Shown here: piece after piece, positions 10,601 through 22,600 of the stretch
Layout: each line of letters begins with the position of its first letter
Position numbering within the stretch: the stretch's first letter is position 1
Assembly (NCBI GenBank): GCA_047495785.1
Contig: JBLDXI010000024.1
Location: 4,340,001-4,404,000, forward strand
Direction: 5' to 3'
From: Lepidodermella squamata
Taxonomy: Eukaryota; Gastrotricha
Length of the DNA: 64,000 bases
Notes under the pieces: model-generated
Told to the model about the DNA's origin: nothing
The model's input: only the letters and a program-made list of their open reading frames with translations
Databases searched by the model: none
Program-made: the position numbers and the translations under genes

Positions 10601-13600
10601 AATGCCCATTCTTTGATGTCCAGCTTGTCAAATCGCCAAACAACAATCACTCCGACGATGAAGAAAACAACTGCGGCAACTTGGAACGCAAGAACGAAAG
10701 CGTTATCTGATACAAGCGTGGCGAAATTGGCGAAAATATCGGAGAATTCAATAGTGCTGGGCGAGATCAAAAGATCTGCTCCGAAATCACCGAAATATGA
10801 CGATTTGAAAGTAACTGCGGATTCAGTCGAACTTGGATCGAGTTCGAAATCCTCATCAGTGCTTGTTTGTGAGTCGTCGTTTGCATCGCGCCTTCCCCTT
10901 GAATTTGTGTTTCGTACCTTGGCGAATCCTACCTTGAGATGGTATCCGTAGCATCGTTGTAGCTCGCAGGCATCTGATGGTAAGTCGTCCAGCGTCGAAA
11001 AGCTTGACAAATCTCTCTTTGTAAAGACTTGCAATTCGAAAGACCAATCTCCGCTTGATGAAAGATCCTGCATCTCAACGAAATTCTGCAATGCTGACTG
11101 CGGAATCATTATTCGCAGTTCGACATCTGTATTGTAGCTTGATTTGAGTTCTCCGAGGCTGGCATTCAAACTAGTGCTAACACTGGTTTGAGTAACAAAA
11201 ACAGACCAGGAATAGCTTTTGACTGTTGGGGTGCTGTTGAGAGATAGATACGCTGTGTAGCTGTACTTGATGACCGGGAATATCAGCACAAAATCTCCAT
11301 AGCCCGATGAAACAGGGAAGAGAGCCAACGATCCCAGAGTATCCGCGTTTGTACTGAGATCGCATGTAATCTTGCTCACATCACACTGGGAGTCATATTT
11401 CACAGCGCTAAGCATAGCTGCCTTGGAGACAACAGGCTTCCCAGTAATTTTTGCCGGATAGCCATTCTTGAGAACCAGATCTTTCTGTTGATAGAGAACT
11501 TTAACCGAAATGGTTGGCATGTTGAATGGCTGTTTTGGGTCGAGGACGTTAACGACGTAAGCTGTTAACACTACGGTGAGAGTGTCGGTTTCTTTTATCG
11601 TTGTTCCCGAGGCCTTGGAATCGATCAATTCCGCCGCTGATGTCGCATTGGGAAACAACACAGCTGCGTGAATTGTCTCTAGCTTCAAATTTGGCAGCAT
11701 CTTTGCATCTATTTCACTCAGAAGTATTGAAAAGAATTTCCCACTAAATGTGAAGTTTTTGCCCGTTTTCCCATTGTCCTCGACCATTTTTAGCATGCTC
11801 TCAATGATTTGATTGAAATTTTGGTAAAGCTTGGATGACTGCAAAATAAAATTTGTAGGCTTTTCTAGTTGAAGCTTACAAAGTTCGATAACCTCATCAG
11901 TTGATAGTGCAGCTTCAGAGTTTGTCCCGGCTGAATCCAGATTGCATTTGGTGTTTTTATCATCATAATTAAGTGATAGCGGTTTTGTTTCCTCCGTGGT
12001 AGTGATCGTTTCAGACACTGCGAACAGGACTGAGCTAGCCGCCGTAGCGTAAGCAACTGAAATATTTGCTAGAACCTCCGGCGACATCTGACTCGCTAGC
12101 TCAGCATATTTCGCCATTACTGGGGCCAAGTCTGCGATGAAAGCTGCTGACGACACAGCTACAGCAGTTGTACTGTCAGTCGAGCTGATGCGTATATTGA
12201 AGCTTCAACAGCAGCGGCACTGATTGGAATGGCTGCTTCTATTAACGTCTGGTCAGGCATTGACATGATAAAAGAGATCGAAATGATGGATGCCGGAACT
12301 TTTTCGCTCCTCTTTTGCGAGCAATCTTTGCCGGTCCAACTTCCGGTACAGGTGCAAATGTTTGGCTGCGCACAAATTCCGCCATTTTTACAATCACCAA
12401 TTGCGGAGCAGGATGCTTAATTGCATTATATAGGTTCTGAAGCATATTTCAAGACTCTTGAGCTTACGATATGCGCAGTTTGTATGACTCCAACCCGATG
12501 CACAGCTGCACACATTGGTGCCAACGCAGGTTCCCCCATTATAGCAAGATCCCAAGCCCGAACAGTCAACATTATTCCACAACTGGCATCTACTCCCACT
12601 CCATTTGCTTGGGCAAGAGCAGATGTCAGGCGCGAAGCAAGTTCCGCCGTTTAGACAGCCGCCGATTGATGAACAATCAGCTATATTTAATTATGTTCGT
12701 TCTGAACAGCTTGGAAAAAGTGCCCACTCACGTTGTGTACAGTTCGCGCCCACCCAGCCTGCTGTACACGCGCAGGAATTTGGACCCACACAAGTTCCTC
12801 CGTTCAAGCATCCTCCTAAAGGGGCGCAATCGGCTGTGAACACTTCAATTATCATGCATTCTCTCCAGGATAGCAATTCTACCTATCTCGCAAATAGAAC
12901 CTCCCCAGCCTAAGTTACACGCGCAGGTATCCGGCGCCACACACGAGCCACCATTTTGACAGACTGGCGAGCAAACAGCTACATGAACTTATGTAAATAA
13001 TGTTCCGTTTGGAAATTCGTGCATTATTACCTGTGCTGCAATCAGTCCCAGTCCAACCTGCTGGGCAAGAGCAAATGTCTGGAGCTGAGCAAGATGCGCC
13101 ATTTGTACAAGCAGGAGAACAGATAGCTTCGAAAATAATTGGGAAATTTAATGCAAAGGGGTAAATCTAGGCTTTAGCTTTATCTATACCGGTTGAACAG
13201 TTGGAACCAATCCAGCCCACCGTGCAGGTGCAAATGTCAGGGCTGGAGCACGTGCCGCCATTTAAACAGTTGCCAACAGAAGTGCAGCTCGCTGAAAAAG
13301 GAGGAAATTCTGGTCAGAAGGGGTACAGAGGCGATACAACGCCTACGCATGTCACATGTGGGGCCTTCCCAGCCTTGATCGCAGCTGCATTCATCCGGAG
13401 CTGAACAAACCCCGTTGGCACAGGCCTGATTGCAGATAGCTGAAAACAGCGGTTAAAATGGCTACACCTATCGGATTTGACCTACGAGTGTCACACGTCG
13501 CATCAGTCCAACCAGCAGCGCAAATGCATGTGGTGGAAGGCGTCATGCAAGTCCCTCCATTCAAGCAAGGCAAGCATGTGACTGGTGAAAGACATGAGAT

Positions 13601-16600
13601 ATAACTTATCTTTCAATTAATTCAATTAATTATTATTTTTCAACCGGAAGTGCAATTTGATCCCGCCCATCCTGGAGCACATGTACAGGTGTTTAGGGCA
13701 GTGCAAGTTCCTCCATTAGCGCAGTTGCCCAGTGCTGAGCAGTCAGCTGGAATTACACTACCTAGAAAAAAGCAGTCATTGAATTAGTTTTCTTGCTGCT
13801 CGTCTTGTCTGGATTAATTTTCAATATTGAATTGGTACGGGATGCATAAATACCTATGTCGCACGCAGAACCTTCCCAGCCCGGTGCGCATGTACAGGTG
13901 TTTGGCGCAGTGCACGTTCCTCCATTAGCGCAACCGCCCAGTGTCGAGCAGTCAACTAAAAATGCAATTGAAAGGAGTCAGAAAACGTCGTGAGTCGTGA
14001 GATGAATTATTCATGATGAATATTGCAATATCGGATCGTTACTAAATAAACAATAACGCACCTGTGTCGCACGTGGAACCTTTCCAGCCGGGTGCACATG
14101 TACAGTTGTTCGGGGCGATGCATGTTCCACCATTTGAACAAAGCCCATTTGCAGCGGAGCAACTTGCTGGAACAACAAGCAGTAATTACAGAAACTTAAA
14201 TTCACGATTTATCTCACGAGTGCTGCAATCTGCTCCTCGCCATCCAGCTGCGCACGTGCAGGAGTTAGGACCGATACATGTCGCTCCATTCTTGCAATCA
14301 CCAATACCCGTACATGAGGCTAAATAGTATTTAAACGTATAGCTGTTTTGGTTGAAATTAAAAACGCACGAGTAGAACAATCAAGCCCCGACCAACCAGC
14401 ATTGCACGAGCAGTTGTTGGTTCGAATGCAAGCTCCATTTGAGTTACAGTTGGATAACGATGAACAATCTGCTGTTGCAGCTGTTAACCAAAAAATAGAA
14501 TAGGAATATAATCGACCTATCTCCTCATTCTATGTCTCGATCTTAAAACCCTCTGACCTCTCGGATTGTCGGCTTTACCCGTTTTGGCCAATATTCAACT
14601 AAGGAAATTCTCGTACCCAGGGGGCGATCCAGAGTCCAAAGAACATCATGCTGTTTTCCCCTACAATTTTCCCCAAAATTGCTGTTTTCTCCATATTCAA
14701 TGAAAAAACGAGCGAAGCGAGGAATTTTTTTAACTTAAACACGTTTAAAACCTGTCGATAGGTTAGTAGTTAATAACTCACGAATGCATGTGCCCATAAT
14801 TCCAACCCACTGTTTAGACACAGCACACGTCAAAGTTGCGTAGGGAAGTCCGGTATCATTGAAAACATAACCAGGAGGGCTGCATCGATATTCCCAGACA
14901 ATTCCTCTGGTATTTCGCAACTCGGGCGCGACTGCTATTGGAATAGTGAAATTGTTGGTGGTGTTCGCGACTAATGGCGGATCAACACATCGCGTTGAGA
15001 CGCAGCTGTGCGTTGCGCCAGTCGGAGAGCTATACGGAGGTGCGCACGTCTTTGTTAGATCTCCAGATGCCAACTCGAAGTTCTGATCACATTCGTAAAC
15101 TATGGTATAGGTGCCAGCATTGTTTGTAACCGAAGCGATATGCGAGTTTGACCCATTGGTATCAGGCAAGGAGCCGCATAGCTCGCGACAGTCAATGGGG
15201 GTGCCTGTCCAGCGTCCTGCGGTCTGATTGCAAGTCAGCACAGACCAGTCTTGGGCACTCAGCATATTTCGGTAGTCATTTATGCACGTGTAATTCACAG
15301 ACATGATCGTCGGCATCCCAACTATTTCCATTTGGGTGTTTGGCATCCCAGGGGGAGGCCCGCAGACTGACACATGGCTTAGAAGCTCGTTACGGTAGTA
15401 TGTATCCGTCGCTGTACTGACAGCTCCATCGCCGGGTTTGCAAATCAGGCTTCGCAAACTGCAAGAATTGGCAGTTTGGCTGTAAACAAATAGAACGCAC
15501 ACAAAGGTCGTATAGCTCGTACATGTAGCCATGCATTGCTCAGGGGTAGATATGTCTCCCAAAGTATATGATGTTCCTGAATTGCTGCATTGGTATTTTG
15601 GGGCCTTGATAAATGTGCCCTTCGGAACAACGCGGCGAATCTTCATCTCAGTGCGTGCTAGAGGATCTGTGGGTGATACTGAAGAGAACGTGCTCCAGTA
15701 AGTATGCATAGAACTAGAAGCCTGAGGTCCATACAGGTTGTTCAAATTGCTTCGAGTCGAAAGTGCGCTACAAGTGGGCAGAAACAACCACCAACCACCG
15801 GAAGTACACGCATCCAATACAAACGGCCGACCGTTATGGTAATTGAGAGAATCTCCAATTTTCGAATTGTTGTTATATCCGGAGATAGTCAAGACGTTTG
15901 ACGTCCCAGTGAGGTAAAAGGTACTGTATAACGCGTATCCCCAAGTGTTCGCCATGCCGATTTGAATTAGTAGCTCGTAGTCTCCAGCCTGTGTCAGGGC
16001 TCTGATTTTTGCGCTACCAAGCCAATAGCTGGCTGATGGATCACCAAATCCAGCTTCATAAGCACTCAAGTTTTGTGCAAAACTTTGATTTCCATCAAGC
16101 CGACGTTGGATAACTGTCCAGCCACCGCCCATTGTATCCTGACCCAGTCGGAAATCAGTAGACCGAGAAATAGCGGAATGATCGAATTGAGATCGAATAA
16201 AGATCTATCAACTATGATCGTAGAAATTTGGTCACAGCTAGACCGAGGCGACCATTCAAGCAGCCCGAATCGTTTAAATTGCGACTATACCAATAGATCG
16301 AGGCTCCTCGATCGCCGCTGGGTCAGATTTCGTTCAGATCCAGACAAGTCACCCGCATTATTCAACACATTTAATTACTCACCGCCGGTTTAGCCACTTG
16401 GAGCAGGCCAGGGTTATTTTAATAGGATCCTACCAAATCGATCTAGCTAGGGTCGATCCAAAGGCAACGATACTTTAATTTAACCAAAAACTAAGCTACG
16501 CTATGGGTTATCACATTCACGGGCTTAGATCTAAGGCGATAGATCTACAAATGATCTGCGGCAATATTTAGGTTATAAATTGTCTTCCTCGATTCGTAAT

Positions 16601-19600
16601 GGGTTTGAGCCCAACACGTGTCGTTATGACGCAACATTGTTACAGCAGCGGCTTTTTGAACTACTGTGAGAATGAAATAAATCGGTCATTTTGCCATTCT
16701 TCAACCTACTGTAACGTTGTCTTATTTCGGACAAAAACCTGTTTTTCAGGCTTAATTTTGTGAGATGAACGAATTTTTTTACGTACTTTGCGCCAAAAGA
16801 TGCACCTTGAAAAACTGCATATCGTAGTGTTAATCACGGTAGAAATATACCTTCTGCAAATTATACCTGCACAGGTATTCACGGAAAACTGACTCGGCTA
16901 ATTTCGGACACAACTGGGGTAATTTCGGACAGCTCAGTGTGAATATTTAGATTAGGGCCAAAGTTCGCATTAAAGCGAGATAAAATTTGTGAGCAGATTT
17001 AAAAATAAAAAAATGAATTGCATGCTGAGGGATTTGAACCCCCGCTAGCGAATTGGCGCTCTCAACGCAGCTCAGTCCTATTCTCACTAAAATAGTAAAG
17101 TTTAAAAACGGTCAAGGTTGATTGAATTCTCTGTAGTTAGGGGCTGTCCGAAATTAGCCGGGGGGTATCGGTTTTTCCGACGGAATTTCAGGCAAAATGT
17201 CTCGTATAAATTTGTTCCAAACATGCCAGCCTAACTGAAGTCGATGCGCTCTTTCTTTTGCGCTTCTATCCGGCAAAAAATATTGTCATTTGAAAAAGTT
17301 TGCAATTTTTTACCTCGGCGCTCACCTGCCAAGAATTACAGCCATTCTTCGTGAACAAATCCGTTTGTCATGTTTCAGGTGTCATTTGAAAGACAAGACT
17401 CCGGGCTATCTCCTGCATTTTGAACGGTATTTCTATTTACCGGGGTTTTGGAGAAACTCGCGCTCAAAGCCAAAAGTGTCCGAAATTACCCTGTCCGAAA
17501 AAGGACTGCGTTACAGTAATTCGCACTTGAGATTTTTCATCATAATTTTAGTTTATTTTTGTTGAGGCTGAATTGCTTTTTGTACTGCTATGCTAAGGGC
17601 TAAGGCTATGCTGCTACCTTAACACTCTTAGTTGATAGCCTTAGTAAATTTGTTATGATTATTTAGCCTTTTATTTAGTTTTTTTATTTTAGCGCAACCA
17701 CATAGATTCTAGTTTTCGAACCCCAATTTAAACGACTGGGCTAAATGGACATCTGCCATACATTTTTCAAAATTTTTAGAATTTTATAAATTTCCATGCC
17801 GATCTCGCGGGCGAGAAATTCGAAATTGCAATTATCGCGGCCTTCCTGCGTGGAAATTCGGCCGTAGTACAGGCTTGAAATGTCCGTCTATTTTTTCTGA
17901 TTTTTGTTATTAATTATTTTAACTTAAATCGTTAAAATCGTTAAACGTCAACCATTCTCGCCCGTCACCTTAATTTTTTGCTTCAGGTTGAACATCGCGT
18001 ACTATGGCAGTCGTGATTTATTATGACTTCGATTGTTATTTGTTTCGAAAATTCCACCTTAATTATTGACCACTTATAGATAGATTCCTGTCGAACCTGT
18101 CTCACAGAGCTGACTGGTCATCCAGTTAAACAAGATTGTGTGAAAATCAACAACTCCTGCGGTAAGAAATTTTCCTGCCTGTAAAATGTAGGTGAAAAAT
18201 TGGTGAAATTGCAACAAAATTATTAGAAATAATTTGTCAAGTCAACCTGTAATGCTCTCGTAGAATTTTCTGAGGCCTAGGATTGTTTACTATTGATACG
18301 AAAATGTTGGCTATTCAATTTAGATGAATAACGCATTTTCGAAGCAAAAATCGAATTTTAATCAATAATTATTTTTAATTTCCTAATTTTTTGTTTTCAG
18401 AGATGCTATGTGATCAGGACGAAAATTTGGAAACCAAAACAATTATCGAGCGATTGTGGCTACAAACTGCGGCTATCGGCTGGTAAGCAAAACACATTTT
18501 CTGAAATTATCATGTAATTATTTCGCCTGAAGCTTTGGCAATTTTCCCCGAATTCTCAATGAATCGTTCGTCGAATTCAACCACCGTGAAATCGTTTGGG
18601 TAAGAAAAATGAATTTCAAACTAATTTCGTTTTCTGGTCTCAGCAATAATAAACAAATTCAAGTTGTATTGAATTTTCTAGATGCAAAAGCTATGGTTCG
18701 AAATTTGGGACGAATTTCAACCCGAATCTCGATCGAAGTGAAAATGGCAAGTCAATTTTGCGGCTATTTTTTATTTATTTTTGAGAAAAATGTTTAGGTT
18801 CACCGTGCCAAGATAACGTGCTCGATTTCCTTGTCGCCGAGTCATTCGAGCTCCAATTTCAGGTAAGACCCAGTGATTATTGCGAAAAATGTTATTCTCA
18901 CCTTAAATTTATTTTCGCAGATATAAAAGTTTCAATATTTTCGCTGGACTGAAGTGGCGAGTAACGAGTGACGACGACAAGGCGAACTCGAGGCGGCTAC
19001 GACTTCATTTCTGGAAAATTGAATCGACGTTCAAGCCGAGAGACATTTATTTATATTCATGTGATTTGTGTCCAATTGCTTCATCGTGCTAGTACGACGA
19101 ATAGAATGTGGCAAAACTTATTTTTAAATAAATAAATGGAAAAAATTGGAATAATTGCTTTTAATGAGAGTAAATGAACCAAGTGAAGGAACAGCTGGAG
19201 CAAGCCGTGATTCATGCGGGCAGTTCAAGCCCGTATTATGAACTAGATCTACGCACGATCTAATCGCGAAAATTTAGATCTACCGCCGGTCTATCCATCA
19301 GGACCTATCCGCCGTCTAGGTAGTCGCTAGCTAGATCTACCCCAGTGTCATTTTTCGCATCCCACACGATCTATCCAGATAGATCCAATATTAGCGGTTT
19401 GGGTCTAGCTAGGATCTATTTTTTTACGACTGGGGATCGCAATACGCTGAAAAGCTGCCGACTGTAGTCTCATTCAGCGTGAACACGCCGGATTCACTTG
19501 ACGCCCCCATCGCCATGTTATAGCTCTGAATAGCATTGCAATCATAGGGCAACGGCCGAACTGGGGGACACAGTCATGTGAGTGGTGAAGTCATATGAAC

Positions 19601-22600
19601 AGAGTCTGGGTATTTCAACTTACGATAGCAAGCTAGAGATTTCCCGGAATAAACACCGAAAACAGGTGATGGGATTCTCTCTTTGCTGCCGACTGGGTAA
19701 TACTTTCTGTTGCAGTCATACCTTGCGATTCCAACAAGGGAAGCCAAAGCAGTTGTAGTGGCATTGGGGACATTCTTGAGGTTAGCTTTTCCGAATTATG
19801 GACAAATTAAAAGCTGTTTCAATCATATCTGATATGGCACTTACATGTTGCTTTCCGTTGAATCAGCATTTTTGTGCCTTTTACTTTCAGAGCCCCCCAC
19901 TTTAACGAAGAATTAACAGCGCTGGATCCCATTTTGTTGTTCAAGTTGGAGTCGAAGCCACAATTACTTGGGAACCACCAACCCCCGGTAAATTGATACG
20001 GAGTGAAGCACCCGGAAGAAGGACCGCGATCTGATGTCGAAAACTCCTGATAATTGTGCTTGGTGGACAGCATATCACCAGCAGTGCCCTGGTAATTGCT
20101 GACGAATAGCCGATAACCATCCTGCTCACTGCTGACTTGAAAATCGCCGTAAAAAACCCGCAGTTCTGTATTGTTTTGCAGAAAAATTCTAATCGCCAGC
20201 TGATAGGCACTATCTTTGGTCAATTTGTAGAGATTCTCGTTACCTGTGATTGCATTGACGAGGATGTTAAACTGTTCCCGCAAGACTTACCAATCCATAA
20301 ATCTATACTTTTCGTGAGAGGCGAAAGAGTGAATCCATTTCTATAATCCTGCCAGGTTCTGTTGAACAATGTCGTGTTAAAAAATTGCTGCTGGATAACC
20401 TATCAAACAATCAATGGGCTAGATATAGGCAAGGGATTTCGCATTTTTATACTCACCGTCCATCCTTTATTTGATGTTATGTAGCTGATTGGGTCACATA
20501 TCACCTCCAGCGGTCCAACCTTCGGATGGTAGATCCAATATACAGTGTCACTAGTATAACCTGTGGTAGTATATAAATCCATGCAGTCCTGAGGTTTGGA
20601 GCCAGCTAAGGTACAGTTCCTTTAAGAATTCATTATTAGACAACTCCACACAATTACCAGGCTTTATCCTTGCTTTATCATCATAACACTAGAGGCTAGA
20701 GAAACATTTCTGCCCTTCCAAGAGTTCCAGAACAGTCCCATTTCCCAAGAGTTGGCGCCAACGACTCCATTCATGTTAGCATCTGAGCAGTCTGGATTGT
20801 TTTGGTTGCCGTTTGTCGGTAGTTTGAACCACCAAGCCCCTGGTCGCTTTGGGGCACAAGTGCGGCCTTTTGGTTGGTCATACGTTTGGAAAGGCTGATT
20901 GTTAGAGCTATTCAAGGCATCGCCAGGATGATCTTTCATGGCTGTGTTCATTGCACTTATCGACAAAGTGTAGTTAACGGTATCCAATAACGAAAACGTC
21001 GGGTAATTGGCTGTTCGCCTGTCGCCTGTCGTATCTTCCAGAACTACGGCAAGATTGTATGTAACACCTTGAAGAAATTTGTATGTTAGTTGATAGATGA
21101 TCGAGTTGCCGAGGTAATGCGAGCCGTTTAAATTTCCAAATCCTGTTTCATAGATTGCCCATGTTCTATTGAAGTTCAACCCGTCATTCTTGTTGCGCTG
21201 AATCACCGTCCAGCCGCCACCGAGGGCTACCATTTCGCAGTAAACAGAAACCGGCGCCGCAAAGCCGATTGGATATATCTGGTATACACCGCTTGGTGCG
21301 TGAGGATTGCACGCGAGAATGTCATCGCAATCCATAGGTTTCGGGAAAACTTGCACTAAAGTTATATCAATATCACTATCAAGAAGCTATTGAGAACCTT
21401 CAAAACTGACTAGGTAAAACAGTATATGAGTTCCTTCGGAACATCATTTCCGTTGAACTCATGCTAGTATTTGGCCCTTTGAAAGTGTTGTAAGTTGACA
21501 TTTGAGCTGGAACTTCTGAACCGAAAACACTATAAATATAGAAGTTAAGACCTTTCGAAAAGAGGTAAAAGATTTGACGCTCACCCATTCAAGTTTGCGG
21601 AGCTGGGATACCTGAAAAATAAGATGTGGGTGAGAGATTTAGATTGAAAATTATCGAACTAGCGATTCTTACCACCAGCCACTTCTGGAATTTACTGCAG
21701 CGGTCATATTATTGCGATCTTTTGTGCTGAAATTAGTGCCATTGCTACTTGGAAAACAATCGCCTGCGTTAGAATAATAAAATAGTTCCGAGAAAATGTA
21801 GAGATGGATAAAAAGACCTGCGTTGCCCGCAATGAAAATGCCATATTGGAGCCGGTAGTTATTGGTCTCATCTTTGACGTAGAAGTCAGTGTAGAAAGCT
21901 ATGCCACGGGTATTGTCAGGTGCCGCTACATAAATAGCAAGGAAGTTTAGGTCGCTGTAGTTGTTTGCCGATATTCGACGAATGTTATCATGTCCAAGCC
22001 AGAAACTTGAAGACAAATCGCCGAAACCATATTTATAGTCGGTCCAGTTCCGGTAGAAATTTGTCGAGTTGTCAATCCGCCGCTGAAACACTGTCCATCC
22101 ATTAACTGCCTGCTCTGTCATGTCACAATACACTTGTATTGCCGGGAATGTCGGCGGATAAATCGTATAAACTCCATCAGCTGAAGACGGATCTCTCATG
22201 AGAATATCCTCGCAATCGATGGGCGGCATTTTCCATATATCTACAAGTCATAACGCAACGTGGCGATAGACGGGCGGGTCGTGGCGGGACGTGGCGGGTC
22301 GTGGCGGGACGTGGCGGGTCGTTCCACGCGTTGCGGACAGACAAAAATGACAAAATCGAAAATTTCAATTGAATCTCTAAAGTTTCAAAACAGTCTCAAC
22401 ACGGGAGACTTAGGGGAATTTTAAAGCTCTAGCTTCAGTCTTTCAAAATAATATTTTTTCAGATTTTAGAGACTGTTTTTCCGGGTAAAAAAATTGGTCT
22501 AAACGTCATGTTGCGGACAGACATTTTCAACATGTAAATTTTGGGTATTACATTTTATTACTGTTTCTCCTTTTATAAAATGGTATGGTGATAGGAATCA

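Larger units (their letters stand above)
16143..19435. mobile_element. 3,293-bp insertion with inverted ends inside the FReD4 exon of copy 2
   Basis: The left end reads CCCAGTCGGAAATCAGTAGA; the right end, inverted, reads CCCAGTCGTAAAAAAATAGA. The flanks share GA (16141-16142 and 19436-19437). Removing the insert with one GA restores an uninterrupted FReD reading frame (Tyr-Cys-Asp-Gln-Asp), so the boundaries are precise. AT-rich subterminal words such as TAGATC recur near both ends (16150-16560 and 19240-19430). No transposase frame was found; the class is not assigned. The insert contains a nested TA-flanked element (16709-17516) and a chain of exon-like segments (18080-18960). Confidence 0.75.

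Noticed and set aside
17015-17075. Functional tRNA gene on the minus strand
   Set aside because: The T-arm is good but the anticodon arm is too short and the acceptor stem does not pair.
16143-19435. Ordinary long intron of copy 2
   Set aside because: No frame-preserving GT-AG pair was found, the boundaries fall in the middle of an exon that is uninterrupted in copies 3 and 4, and the ends form inverted repeats.
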